Source: Acholeplasmatales bacterium
GTDB taxonomy: Bacteria > Bacillota_I > Bacilli_A > Acholeplasmatales > Anaeroplasmataceae
Length of the DNA stretch: 53,560 nucleotides
Assembly: GCA_024698125.1 (NCBI GenBank)
Contig: JAILRQ010000024.1
Location: 1-53,560, forward strand
Reading direction: 5' to 3'
Below the pieces are notes generated by a model. That model did not search any database and was not told the DNA's origin. It saw only the letters and a list, made by a program, of their open reading frames with translations. The stretch's first letter is position 1; every line of letters starts with the position of its first letter. Below are positions 41,804 through 51,771 of this stretch, piece by piece. Both the position numbers and the translations under genes were made by a program.

Positions 41804-42798
41804 AAGTACACCCTCTTATTTATTCTTCTTAAAACAAAAAAGCTCATTATCATAATAGATATTATCAAAATCAAAGCTGATAAAATATAATACCAAACAT
41901 TTATAAATCCAAAGCCTAATGTATAAGATATACCTATAGCTATTACACTTCCACCTATAAATCCAATACTTGAATTTAAGAAAATGTCATTTGCTAAATA
42001 TATGTAATTATTAAGCTTACTAGCTCCAAGCTTTTTTCTTATTTCCACCTCTTTGATTAAAGATGTCATAAAATAATTACAAATAAAATAAAATGAAAAT
42101 ATTGAAATTGTTATTGGTATTATTAAAAAAATATCAAAAAATAATAGTATTTTATTAACGTCTTTAATTCTTTCATTTTTATATGTGCTACCAAGGACAA
42201 TCGAATCATCATTTGATATGTAATCAGAATCCTCAAATATCGCATATGTAGAATTATTAAAATGAGTTACATCATTGTCAAAAACTATAATAACAGAATA
42301 TTCATCTACTCTTGTTCTACTATACATTTTTTGTGTATATGGAAACTCTAAATCTAATACGCCTAATACTTCATCATAGTAATCAACAAGATCCTCTGTA
42401 ACTAATACTCCAGAAGTATTTATATAATTAATACTCTCAATTTCAATCAAAGAAAACTGATTGTAATTCAATCCATAATTGATATCTCCATAGCATGTAT
42501 ATTTATACACTGATTTATCATTTACTTCTATAATATCAATATTATATGCAACACCATTAAAAGTGTGGCTTTCTACATAGTTAGGCAAATCAAAGCCTTC
42601 AGCATAATAATAATTATCGTTTAAATATGAATAATACTTTTTAGATTCATTTAAGTTATAATTAATTTTATTATAAGAAAGGTTTATTGTAAGAAAAATC
42701 ACCAAAAAAAATAAAATTATAAAAAAATAATTCCTTTTGTAATAATTAAACCTTTTTAAATACCCTCTCATTTTTCTACTCCTTATTGTAGTATGCAT
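41791..42798 (-). CDS. FtsX-like ABC permease (locus 3)
   Basis: One N-terminal TM, three C-terminal TMs, IRKKLGASKLNNYIYLANDIFLNS typical of FtsX/MacB-like permeases. Confidence 0.65.
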   Translation of the reverse strand: MHTTIRSRKMRGYLKRFNYYKRNYFFIILFFLVIFLTINLSYNKINYNLNESKKYYSYLNDNYYYAEGFDLPNYVESHTFNGVAYNIDIIEVNDKSVYKYTCYGDINYGLNYNQFSLIEIESINYINTSGVLVTEDLVDYYDEVLGVLDLEFPYTQKMYSRTRVDEYSVIIVFDNDVTHFNNSTYAIFEDSDYISNDDSIVLGSTYKNERIKDVNKILLFFDIFLIIPITISIFSFYFICNYFMTSLIKEVEIRKKLGASKLNNYIYLANDIFLNSSIGFIGGSVIAIGISYTLGFGFINVWYYILSALILIISIMIMSFFVLRRINKRVYLCWS

Positions 42799-42809
42799 TG
42801 CATTATTTA

Positions 42810-43284
42810 TTAATCTAAATATGTTCTGGAGTTTTTAGATACAAATGTACCATCGCTATATATTATAGTTTGGTATGTATGATATAAGATTTTTGCTTCC
42901 ATTTCTTTAATGGAACTGCATCTATCCCAGTCACCCCACCAATTCTTAATTCCATATTCCTTAACATCAAAAGATATAAAATCTCCTACTGCTTCATATG
43001 TTAATTCAGTCGCACTACTAAAGCCTGTATCATAAGAAATGATTTCATCATTGTGAAACTCTGCTGTTCCAGCAATAACTTCAACTTTCTTTTTATGACC
43101 AATAAGGCCTTTTTCCCACTTTTTAGAGGTTTGTGAAAAAACCTCATTAATTGTATTATATGTTTCTTGAATTGACAATTCATTTATAGAATCAATACTT
43201 ATAATTTCTGGTTTACAAACATTTCCAAATAATATCCATTGGAATTATACAAAATATAACCATTTTTTTCAATATACTCTTCAT
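42810..43284 (-). pseudogene. Putative frameshifted secreted protein gene upstream of ABC locus 3
   Basis: GAGGAGAGG + ATG at 43284 gives MKSILKKMVIFCIIP... which stops at TAA 43215..43213. The downstream frame LFGNVCKPEIISIDSINELSIQETYN... continues to 42810. The listed start at 43178 is TTG without a ribosome-binding site. Confidence 0.55.
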
Positions 43285-43416
43285 TTTACCTCTCCTCTTA
43301 TAATGCAATGCAAACCATTTAACATTTTAATAATAATAGAAGTCATTATATTTGGTTAAAGATTGAATATTTATAATTTATATATTATAATTAAATGGCA
43401 TAGAGAGGTATTTACT

Positions 43417-43896
43417 ATGAGAAAAGCATGCTACCCTGGATCTTTTGATCCAATTTCAAATGGACATTTAGATATTATTGAGCGTGCCTCACGTCAATTT
43501 GACGAGGTTCACGTTTTAGTTTCATATAATGTTAACAAAAAATCTACATTCACTCCTGATGAAAGAGTTGATATGATTAAAAGAGCTTGTAAGAATATAA
43601 AGAATGTAGTGGTTTCTAAATCAAGCGACCTTACAGTAAAGTATTGTAAGGAAAATGGAATTCAAACTATGGTCCGTGGACTTAGAAACTATATGGATTA
43701 TGAAAATGAGTTTAGCCTATATCAATTTAATCGTGATATTGATCCTAAAATTGAAACTCTTCTTCTATTCCCATCAACTCGTACACAGTTTGTATCATCT
43801 TCATCTATAAAGGAGCTTGTAGCCTTTAACCTAGATATTACTCCATATGTTCCAAAGGAGATAATTGATGAGGTTATTAGTAGATTAAAGAAATAA
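43417..43896 (+). CDS. coaD: Phosphopantetheine adenylyltransferase
   Basis: YPGSFDPISNGHLDIIERASRQFDEV, VRGLRNYMDYENEF, SSSIKELVAF. ATG at 43417 with GAGAGG; the listed 43363 start is too long. Confidence 0.95.
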   Translation: MRKACYPGSFDPISNGHLDIIERASRQFDEVHVLVSYNVNKKSTFTPDERVDMIKRACKNIKNVVVSKSSDLTVKYCKENGIQTMVRGLRNYMDYENEFSLYQFNRDIDPKIETLLLFPSTRTQFVSSSSIKELVAFNLDITPYVPKEIIDEVISRLKK

Positions 43897-43916
43897 TCTG
43901 GTACCTAAAAATAATC

Positions 43917-43956
43917 TTAAAGTGGTCGTTTAAAAAGGACCACTTTTTATTTTATA
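43917..43956 (+). terminator. coaD terminator
   Basis: AAAGTGGTC-GTTTAAAAAG-GACCACTTTTTATTTT. Confidence 0.75.
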
Positions 43957-43978
43957 ATCATCATAGAGGTGATTATTT

Positions 43979-44776
43979 ATGAGTAAAAAGGTATTAACAG
44001 TTCAAGACATTTCATGCTACGGGCAATGCTCAACTACAGTAGCTCTTCCAATTCTTAGTGCTAAGGGTGTAGAATGTGCTATTCTTCCTTCTGCAATTCT
44101 ATCAACACACACTGCAGGATTTAAGGATTTTACTGTACTTGACCTAACAGATGAAATGCCTAAAATTTTAAATCATTGGATAAAGGAAGGAATCAAGTTT
44201 GACGCAATATATACAGGCTATATTGGAGATGTAAGACAATTTGATTTAATTCTTTTAGCTAAGGAAAAGCTATTAAAGGACGATGGACTATTTATAGTAG
44301 ATCCTGCTATGGCTGATAATGGTAAGCTATATCCTGCACTAAATAGTGATATAGTAGAGGGTATGAAGAAAATAGTTAGTGTTGCGGATGTTATTCTTCC
44401 AAATATAACAGAGGCTTGCTTCTTAACTAATAATACATATAGCGAGAATCCTAATTATAATAAGCTTATAGAGGATTTAAATAAAATGGGTGCTAAAAAG
44501 GTTATCCTTACAGGAGTAAAGGATAATAATAGGATTGGAGCTACATATTATGATGGAATAGATACTGCAACAGTATTAAAGGATATTGAAGCTCCATCAT
44601 ACCATGGTACAGGAGATATCTTCTCTTCTATTATAGTTGCAGATATCCTAAATGGCTTAAGTCCTAAGGATACACTTGAGGATGCTACTACATTTATTGT
44701 AGATTCAATTAAGGCTACAAAGGATGATAAAGCACATTCCTATGGAGTAAAGTTTGAGGATGTATTAAATAAATAA
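43979..44776 (+). CDS. Pyridoxamine/pyridoxal kinase-like protein
   Basis: VLTVQDISCYGQCSTTVALPILSAKGVECAILPSAILSTHT, TGYIGD, VDPAMADNGKLY, SYHGTGDIFSSIIVADIL. Confidence 0.88.
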   Translation: MSKKVLTVQDISCYGQCSTTVALPILSAKGVECAILPSAILSTHTAGFKDFTVLDLTDEMPKILNHWIKEGIKFDAIYTGYIGDVRQFDLILLAKEKLLKDDGLFIVDPAMADNGKLYPALNSDIVEGMKKIVSVADVILPNITEACFLTNNTYSENPNYNKLIEDLNKMGAKKVILTGVKDNNRIGATYYDGIDTATVLKDIEAPSYHGTGDIFSSIIVADILNGLSPKDTLEDATTFIVDSIKATKDDKAHSYGVKFEDVLNK

Positions 44777-44799
44777 AAAGAGAGACTTAATCTCTCTTC

Positions 44800-45750
44800 C
44801 TACTTGGCTACCTTTTGGTAGCCATTTTTTTCCATTTGCTTATCAAGACGAACAACACTGTATGAGCTATAAAAATAATAAATTAATGCTCCTACAAGAT
44901 ATGGAATTATAAGAACAACATAGAATATAATGATTGGTATCATCATAAACCATCTTAAATCCTTAAATCTATAGTACTCTCTTATAATATCTCCGCTTAT
45001 TTTATCATGCTCATTATAGCCTAGATATGTAACCTTACCATATATTGGATTTGAGGCAAGGATTATATTTACATTAGGGTCCTCAAATGCTGGTGCTCCT
45101 TCTACAAGGACATACTCATTATGAGTTTTTCCAACAAGTGAAATCTTTGGAGCAATCCATATAAATATACCAAGTAGTATATTCATAACACCCATAAGCA
45201 TTCCAAACACACCATCATAGTAGTTAGCCCAATGTGTATCAACTGATGCTGAGGTTATCATAACCTGAGCTAGGACAATTGCATAGAATGATATACCAAG
45301 GTTTATAACCATAATATTTCTATACATATGACCCTTACCACGAACCTTAAATAGCCCCTTTACTCCATTATATAATTCCACAAAGGCTACACCTGCCCAC
45401 ATAATTGATAGCCATTGTGGAAAGCGTATATGCATTGTCTCAAAGAAGAGTAGCCTTGCCATATACGCTGTATATGCAGCACCTGCTATTATGACAAAAA
45501 GACCACACATAAATGTATGAAGCTTAAAATGGTTTTTATCTGTTGCGCTTCTATAGCATACAAGCTTTGCAAATATTATAAAGATATTTACTATTCCAGA
45601 AATTAGGAAGAAGCCTCCTCCACTATTTCTATAATAGTAGGCCATAATAAACTTAGTTATTGCAAGTATTGAGTTTACAAGAACTGAATACAAGGCTAAA
45701 TACATTACTCTTTTTTCAAATGTCAGCCTATCAAGAAAGCTTTTAAGCAT
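44800..45750 (-). CDS. Uncharacterised multi-pass membrane protein
   Basis: 316 aa with several hydrophobic segments; immediately downstream of the HAD phosphatase. Confidence 0.7.
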   Translation of the reverse strand: MLKSFLDRLTFEKRVMYLALYSVLVNSILAITKFIMAYYYRNSGGGFFLISGIVNIFIIFAKLVCYRSATDKNHFKLHTFMCGLFVIIAGAAYTAYMARLLFFETMHIRFPQWLSIMWAGVAFVELYNGVKGLFKVRGKGHMYRNIMVINLGISFYAIVLAQVMITSASVDTHWANYYDGVFGMLMGVMNILLGIFIWIAPKISLVGKTHNEYVLVEGAPAFEDPNVNIILASNPIYGKVTYLGYNEHDKISGDIIREYYRFKDLRWFMMIPIIIFYVVLIIPYLVGALIYYFYSSYSVVRLDKQMEKNGYQKVAK

Positions 45751-45751
45751 T

Positions 45752-46387
45752 TTATTCCCCCAAATATGCTAATATCTCTAGTGGATTTGAAACAATTACT
45801 CTTGGGCTTAAGGCCTCCAAAGACGCTCTATCTCTAAATCCATAATCAACTATTATATAGTCAATTCCCGCTTTTTTTGAAAACTCTATATCTGTATCTG
45901 AGTCTCCCACATATAATACATCCTTCTTCTCTAGATTATATTTCTTTAAAATATATTCTATCATATCGGGATTAGGCTTTCTTTTAAGCCCATCCATCTC
46001 TCCCATAGCAAAATCAAATATATCCTTAAAATAGTAGGTATTTAATTTTTGAATAAGGTCATTCTTTTTATTAGAAAGAATTCCTAGTATATATCTATTC
46101 TTAAGATTTAAAAGTAGGGTTGGGATATTTGGGTATACGCTTGTTTCATCACATAGGTGGCATGAATAGTAGTCTCTAAAATGGTTTAATACCTCTTCAC
46201 TTCTTACCCCATTAGAGCCCTTTATACATAGGTTTTTAATACCTGTACCTATAAAGGACTTAACCTCATCAAGTCTTCTTTCCTTAAGTCCTTCCTTTTT
46301 TAGCCCGTAGTTTAGAGCGCTTGAAAGATCCTTAAGTGTGTTTAGTAATGTACCATCTAAATCAAAAACAATCATTCTATACTTCAT
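45752..46387 (-). CDS. HAD-family phosphatase, phosphoglycolate phosphatase-like
   Basis: MIVFDLDGTLLNTL, LGILSNKKNDL, KRKPNPDMIEYILKKY, LYVGDSDTDIEFSKKAGI. Confidence 0.88.
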   Translation of the reverse strand: MKYRMIVFDLDGTLLNTLKDLSSALNYGLKKEGLKERRLDEVKSFIGTGIKNLCIKGSNGVRSEEVLNHFRDYYSCHLCDETSVYPNIPTLLLNLKNRYILGILSNKKNDLIQKLNTYYFKDIFDFAMGEMDGLKRKPNPDMIEYILKKYNLEKKDVLYVGDSDTDIEFSKKAGIDYIIVDYGFRDRASLEALSPRVIVSNPLEILAYLGE

Positions 46388-46416
46388 AAATAACCCCACA
46401 TGTTTTTATTATATTA

Positions 46417-48195
46417 TTACTCCTCACTTGTTTCAAGTAGATGTCTTACAATATCAGCCGCAAGGCTTTCCTTAAAGCCTAAGGCCTCTATATCATCAAT
46501 TGAGGCATTACGAATATTATCAACGGTCATGAAATGCTTAATAAGCTTTTCCTTACCCTTAGGTCCTAGTCCCTTAATTCCATCAAGGTGAGAAGCAAAC
46601 ATTCCCTTAGCCTTGCTTGATCTAAAGAATGATATTGCATAGTCATGGACGGTTTGTGATATTGAAGCTAAAAGTAAATAGATATCACTATTCTTATCAA
46701 CCTCTATCTCCTTATCTTTAAATATAATGACTGATGCCATATGCTTATCATTCTTTTGAATTCCCATTACATTAATATTTGCCCCAATAGAGGCTAGTAC
46801 CTCAAGACAGGCATTTACCTGTATTCTTCCACCATCCATTACAATTAAATCTGGAAGTTGGGCATTCTCCTCTAAAAGACGAGAATATCTTCTATAGATT
46901 ACCTCCTTCATAGTAGCGTAATCATTAGCTCCTACTACAGTCTTTACATGATATTTACGGTAATCCTTTTTAGAAGGCTTTCCATTTTTATATACAACCA
47001 TTCCTGATACAGGATATTCTCCATATAGGTTAGAGTTATCAAAGGCCTCCATTACATAAGGTGTATCAATTCCAAGAAGACGACCAAGCTCCTCTATAGT
47101 ATTCATTGATCTTACTACCTTATTTTCATAAATAGTCTTTTTAGTCTCAAGTGCCTCACGAGCATTCTTTATAGCCATATCAACTATTTCCTTCTTATCT
47201 CCCTTTAAAGGTACTACTATCTCAGTATCCATGGCCTCCTTTAAATCATCTGTTAGATATTCATTTGATAAAAGAATTTGCTTTGGCTTTTCCTCATCCG
47301 TTTTATAATACTGCATCATAAAGTCAAAGACCATATCTGATATTTCTCCTACAACTGGGAAGTTTGTGTAATAATTTTGTACAATTACACCCTTTCTTAA
47401 ATATAGGACACAAATAGATAATCTTATACCATCAGTATAGAATCCAAAGACATCAAGGCTTGATAGGTCTGCAATAGATATCTTTTGATGCTCGGTCGTG
47501 ATATTTATATCATTTATTAAATCTCTATATTCCTTAGCAGCCTCAAAATCTAATCTTTCTGCAGCATCTGCCATATTCTTATTTAAGGATTTAATTACAT
47601 CCTTAGTATCACCATTTAAAAATCTTGTGATATCTCTTTTATATTCACTATAATCAAAGGCTTCATCATGAATACATGGACCAAGGCATTGGTGCATATG
47701 ATAATATAGGCATACCTCATTTGGTATAGTTCTACACTTACGAAGTGGATATATTCTATTAAGTAGCTCACAGGTTTTTCTTGCACTTACTACATTTGGA
47801 TATGGTCCAAATAAATGTCCATTCTTTACCTTCTTTTTATCAAGGGTACGAGTTACATAAAGACGTGGGTCTCTATCATTTGTAAGGAGGATATAAGGAT
47901 ATGTCTTATCATCTGTTAGCATGATATTATATTTTGGGTCATATTGCTTAATAAGGTTTATCTCAAGGATAAAGCATTCCTTATTAGATGCGGTCATTAT
48001 ATAATCAAAATCACAAATCTCACTAACAAGAAGCGTAGTTTTCGCATTATGAGCTCCTGTAAAATAGCTTCTAACACGATTCTTTAATACCTTAGCCTTA
48101 CCTACATATATTACCTTATTATTCTTATCCTTCATAAGGTAACATCCACTACTTTCTGGAAGTAGGGCTAGCTTTTGCTTGATTAGATCATTCAT
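46417..48195 (-). CDS. uvrC: Excinuclease ABC subunit C
   Basis: PESSGCYLMKDKNNKVIYVGKAKVLKNRVRSYF, LLNRIYPLRKC, EAFDNSNLYGEYPVSGMVVYKNGKPSKKDYRKYHVK, C-terminal HhH. Confidence 0.96.
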   Translation of the reverse strand: MNDLIKQKLALLPESSGCYLMKDKNNKVIYVGKAKVLKNRVRSYFTGAHNAKTTLLVSEICDFDYIMTASNKECFILEINLIKQYDPKYNIMLTDDKTYPYILLTNDRDPRLYVTRTLDKKKVKNGHLFGPYPNVVSARKTCELLNRIYPLRKCRTIPNEVCLYYHMHQCLGPCIHDEAFDYSEYKRDITRFLNGDTKDVIKSLNKNMADAAERLDFEAAKEYRDLINDINITTEHQKISIADLSSLDVFGFYTDGIRLSICVLYLRKGVIVQNYYTNFPVVGEISDMVFDFMMQYYKTDEEKPKQILLSNEYLTDDLKEAMDTEIVVPLKGDKKEIVDMAIKNAREALETKKTIYENKVVRSMNTIEELGRLLGIDTPYVMEAFDNSNLYGEYPVSGMVVYKNGKPSKKDYRKYHVKTVVGANDYATMKEVIYRRYSRLLEENAQLPDLIVMDGGRIQVNACLEVLASIGANINVMGIQKNDKHMASVIIFKDKEIEVDKNSDIYLLLASISQTVHDYAISFFRSSKAKGMFASHLDGIKGLGPKGKEKLIKHFMTVDNIRNASIDDIEALGFKESLAADIVRHLLETSEE

Positions 48196-48219
48196 TATAT
48201 CTCACCTCCTATTTTTAAT

Positions 48220-48250
48220 AAATAAGGGCTATCACGGATAGCCCTGGTTT
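48220..48250 (-). terminator. rpoZ terminator
   Basis: Minus strand CAGGGCTATCCGTGATAGCCCTTATTTATT. Confidence 0.65.
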
Positions 48251-48256
48251 TATATA

Positions 48257-48544
48257 TTACTTGTTTTCCTCTTCGTCCTCAGCCTCAGCTGTTTGAGATT
48301 GGAAAATTGTCTCAGCTGGTTGGAAATCAATAGTGATCTTATCAGCTAAAACCTCCTCTAATGCTTGACCAACTGGCTTAGCACACTTTGTGTCTACATC
48401 TTCAGCAATGTATCCATCCTCAGCTTCTATAACTCTAGCACGACGTGCAGCAACATATGCAAGCTTGTACTTTGAATCTACCTTCTTTAATAAATCATCT
48501 ACTGATGGATAACGCATTCCATCTAAATTCTTATTTTGTGACAT
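48257..48544 (-). CDS. rpoZ: RNA polymerase omega subunit
   Basis: MRYPSVDDLLKKVDSKYKLAYVAARRARVI, KPVGQALEEVLADKI; next to gmk. Confidence 0.9.
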   Translation of the reverse strand: MSQNKNLDGMRYPSVDDLLKKVDSKYKLAYVAARRARVIEAEDGYIAEDVDTKCAKPVGQALEEVLADKITIDFQPAETIFQSQTAEAEDEEENK

Positions 48545-48561
48545 TTTACTTCTTACTCCTT

Positions 48562-49176
48562 CTACTTTAATAAATCAATATATCTGTGAATTGTACGCTC
48601 TGTCTTAGCATGCTCGGCACGAATAATTGCCATAATTCTATCCGCAGCATTTTCTACTGTATCATTTACAACGATGTAATCATACTTATAGGCAAGCTGG
48701 AATTCCTTATTAGCCTTCTGAACTCTTTGCTCAATAACATCCTCAGATTCAGTACCTCTAGATCTAAGTCTATCATATAGGGCCTGCTTAGAAGGTGGTG
48801 CAAGGAAAATAAATACTGCATCAGGACACTTTTCTCTAACCTGTAATGCTCCTTGAACCTCAATCTCAAGAACAACCTCATTACCCTTAGCAAGCTTTTC
48901 GTTTACTAAATCTAATGGTGTTCCATAATAATTACCAACAAACTCTGCATACTCTAAGAACTTTCCTTCTGAAATACGCTTTTCAAATTCCTCTCGAGAT
49001 ACGAAGTAATAATCCTTACCATCAACCTCTCCAGGTCTTTGCTTTCTTGTGGTCATAGAAATAGAATATTCTAGATTATGCCCTGGCATATTAAATAGCG
49101 CTTTTCTAACTGTACCCTTTCCTACACCAGAAGGTCCAGATAGAACAATAAGTAAACCTCTGTCGTTTAGTTTCAT
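48562..49176 (-). CDS. gmk: Guanylate kinase
   Basis: [58 protein letters not shown]. Confidence 0.96.
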   Translation of the reverse strand: MKLNDRGLLIVLSGPSGVGKGTVRKALFNMPGHNLEYSISMTTRKQRPGEVDGKDYYFVSREEFEKRISEGKFLEYAEFVGNYYGTPLDLVNEKLAKGNEVVLEIEVQGALQVREKCPDAVFIFLAPPSKQALYDRLRSRGTESEDVIEQRVQKANKEFQLAYKYDYIVVNDTVENAADRIMAIIRAEHAKTERTIHRYIDLLK

Positions 49177-49242
49177 TCTTATCTACCTCATAAAAAATCC
49201 TATTTGAATAACATTATATCATTTTATTTCATTTTTGTAAAC

Positions 49243-49273
49243 AAAAAGAATAGGATATACTCCTATTCGTTTT
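49243..49273 (-). terminator. Terminator of the CorC/HlyC-like gene
   Basis: Minus strand GAATAGGAGTATATCCTATTCTTTTTGTTT. Confidence 0.7.
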
Positions 49274-50639
49274 CGTCGATTTCTTCTTCCTCACGTCTAT
49301 CCTCAATTGTAATCTTTACAGTGGTAATTCTTACCTCATCTGTCTCAGTTACCTCGAATATTACGTTCTTGTTGAAATCCTCATAATCTCCTGTTTCCTC
49401 ATTAAGCTTTGTATATGATACAGGGATTACCTTAGTATCTCCAACATTTGGAATTATTTCAAATTGCTCAAATAGCCAAGCTGATAATGTTTTTGTTGTA
49501 TCATCTGGAGCAGCACCAATTTCAAGTGCCTCAAATAAATCATCAACATAAATCTCTCCATCAGCCTCATATTTATTGTCAGCAAGCTTAGTAAGCTTTG
49601 CATGATCTGGCTCTACCTCATCGTACTCATCGTAGATTTCTCCAACGATTTCCTCTAGGGCATCCTCCATTGTAACGATTCCAAGAGTATCTCCATACTC
49701 TCCTAGGACAATCGCAATATGAGTTTTACTCTTTTGCATTTCCTTAATTAAATCATCAACATGCATAGCCTTTGATACAAACTTAGGCGCACGCATTAGC
49801 TTACGAATATTAACCTTTTGATTCTTAATATATTCGCATAGGAACTCTCGCTCATATAAAATACCAATAATATGATCCTTATCCCCTTCAAATACTGGGA
49901 TACGTGAAAATTGTGATTCAAGTAAGATTTTCTTAATATCATCAACATTTGACTCAACATCAATAGCAGTAACGTCCATTCTATGAACCATGATATCCTC
50001 TGCTGTTCTATCATTTAAATCAAATACATTCTTGATTATTTGATGCTCAACAGTTTCAATGTTACCCTCATCCTCCATAGTATCAAGGATTGTGTTTAGC
50101 TCATCCTCTGATATTTCATCAGCTGTAGATTCACCCTTACCACTAATTAATCTTTGTAGACCTCTAAATAGGATAACAATAGGGAATAAAATTATTGTAA
50201 ATAAATATATAATCGCTGAAATCTTATAGCAGATTGAATCACAGTACTTCTTTCCAATAGTCTTTGGAGTAATCTCTCCACAGATTAATAGTAATACTGT
50301 CATTACAATTGTAGATACAAGTGATACATAGTTATCATTCTTAATGAATGATGCGAATAATGGAACTGATATTACAGTCATTAATGTATTTACAATATTA
50401 TTTCCTACAAGTAGGGTTGTTAATGTCTTATCAAAATTTTCAGTTAGATATAATGCCTTCTTTGATCCTGGCTTTCTATCCTCTACTGCAGTCTTTAGCT
50501 TTGCTGTATTTACAGATGAGAATACTGTCTCTGACATTGAGAAGAAAGCTGATAAAAGAATACATATAATAATTATTGCTAGAAATATTCCTTCAGTTTT
50601 AGTGAATGTTACACTCAATAGCACCGATTGTATGTCCAA
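49263..50639 (-). CDS. CNNM/HlyC/CorC-family membrane protein with CBS pair
   Basis: LLSAFFSMSETVFSSVN, LICGEITPKTIGKKY, VFDLNDRTAEDIMVHRMDVTAID, ALEEIVGEIYDEYDE. Listed start is TTG and uncertain. Confidence 0.88.
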   Translation of the reverse strand: MDIQSVLLSVTFTKTEGIFLAIIIICILLSAFFSMSETVFSSVNTAKLKTAVEDRKPGSKKALYLTENFDKTLTTLLVGNNIVNTLMTVISVPLFASFIKNDNYVSLVSTIVMTVLLLICGEITPKTIGKKYCDSICYKISAIIYLFTIILFPIVILFRGLQRLISGKGESTADEISEDELNTILDTMEDEGNIETVEHQIIKNVFDLNDRTAEDIMVHRMDVTAIDVESNVDDIKKILLESQFSRIPVFEGDKDHIIGILYEREFLCEYIKNQKVNIRKLMRAPKFVSKAMHVDDLIKEMQKSKTHIAIVLGEYGDTLGIVTMEDALEEIVGEIYDEYDEVEPDHAKLTKLADNKYEADGEIYVDDLFEALEIGAAPDDTTKTLSAWLFEQFEIIPNVGDTKVIPVSYTKLNEETGDYEDFNKNVIFEVTETDEVRITTVKITIEDRREEEEIDENE

Positions 50640-50736
50640 TTTTTATGATGGCTAATCAAATAATATTCTTCAACGCATATGGCATATGCTCTGATATATT
50701 ATTTTATAGCATGCTCCCTTTGTATATTTTTACCAA

Positions 50737-51300
50737 TTAGTTTTGTTCACGTCCGCAGTATGAACCATCAATTGTAGAAATAATGATTCTTTGTCCATTT
50801 TCAACAAATAAAGGTACCTTTACCTTTAATCCTGTTTCTACTACTGCGTCCTTTAATGCATTAGTCTTAGTATCACCCTTTACTGCTGGGTCACACTCTG
50901 TAGTTGTTAGAGTAATCTTATCAGGTAGATTTACTCCTAAAATTTCTGATTCATATGAAGTGATTTCAACATTTTGTCCTTCAACTAGGAAGTTCTTCTC
51001 CCACTCAATGTGAGATGCTGGAACCTCAATTTGCTCATATGTCTCAAGATCCATAAATGTATATGTGTCTCCTGAGTTAAAAATATATTGCATAGGCTTC
51101 TTGTCTATAAAGCATCTCTTAAATGCTGAGTCAGATCCCTTAAGTGCTGTTTCCATAACTGCACCAGTTCTTAGGTTCTTCATCTTAACACGAACATATG
51201 CTACCTTATTTTGTAGAACGTGCATGAATTCAACGATTTGCATAAGCTTTCCGTCGTACTCAATTACAACACCATTCTTTAGGTCATTAACCTTAATCAT
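50737..51300 (-). CDS. efp: Elongation factor P (altered modification loop)
   Basis: MIKVNDLKNGVVIEYDGKLMQIVEFMHV, VRVKMKNLRTGAV, YTFMDLETYEQIEVP, EILGVNLPDKITLTTTECDPAVKGDT; AAAGGAGATAT before the ATG. Confidence 0.95.
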   Translation of the reverse strand: MIKVNDLKNGVVIEYDGKLMQIVEFMHVLQNKVAYVRVKMKNLRTGAVMETALKGSDSAFKRCFIDKKPMQYIFNSGDTYTFMDLETYEQIEVPASHIEWEKNFLVEGQNVEITSYESEILGVNLPDKITLTTTECDPAVKGDTKTNALKDAVVETGLKVKVPLFVENGQRIIISTIDGSYCGREQN

Positions 51301-51348
51301 AGTATATATCTCCTTTTTTATTCAAATAACGATAAATATTATATCATG

Positions 51349-51771
51349 TTATAAAACTTTTTTCAAATATTTTATGGCCTCTATGTATGAGTACTCCTTT
51401 AATCCTGAGACTGTGTGTGTACATACATCACGTACAAAGTTAATCTTTCTAAAGTCATCTCTATTATCAACATCAGATAGATGAACCTCTACCTTCTCAC
51501 ACTTTTTAATTTCAAGTGCATCATGGATTGCAACTGATGTATGAGTATAAGCTCCTGGATTTATAATAATCGCATCACATGATGTATGCTGAATCTTATC
51601 AATAATATCTCCTTCGTGATTTGATTGGAAGAATACATAATCAAAGTAATCCTCTTTTCTCATCATTTCACAAATCTCTCCTAATGTGACAGTCCCATAA
51701 TGATTCTTATCACGTTGTCCTAGCATATTAAGATTTGGTCCATTAATAACAAGTATTTTCTTCTTATCCAT
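51349..51771 (-). CDS. aroQ: 3-dehydroquinate dehydratase type II
   Basis: INGPNLNMLGQRDKNHYG, QSNHEGDIIDKIQ, IINPGAYTHTSVAIHDAL, VEVHLSD. Confidence 0.94.
   Translation of the reverse strand: MDKKKILVINGPNLNMLGQRDKNHYGTVTLGEICEMMRKEDYFDYVFFQSNHEGDIIDKIQHTSCDAIIINPGAYTHTSVAIHDALEIKKCEKVEVHLSDVDNRDDFRKINFVRDVCTHTVSGLKEYSYIEAIKYLKKVL

Noticed and set aside
44806-44830. GGCTACC-TTTT-GGTAGCC hairpin at the 3' end of the membrane-protein gene
   Set aside because: Lies within the final codons of the 44800..45750 CDS and is most simply part of convergent termination signals.
48666-48893. Same-strand alternate-frame ORF in gmk
   Set aside because: Out-of-frame reading of a clearly conserved guanylate kinase.
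50674-50688. GCATATGGCATATGC palindrome between efp and the CorC-like gene
   Set aside because: Short, AT-rich, no second copy noticed and no associated regulator; could be chance or a promoter-proximal element.
51065-51484. Plus-strand 139-aa ORF spanning efp and aroQ
   Set aside because: Antisense across two conserved genes and their intergenic region; no ribosome-binding site or domain seen.
51349-51771. AroQ C-terminal segment SDVDNRDDFRK differs from the usual SNxHxREEFR
   Set aside because: The remaining expected catalytic residues (R and Y near the N-terminus, N and H in INPGAYTHTS, H in EVH, R in FRK) are present, so this is likely ordinary divergence.
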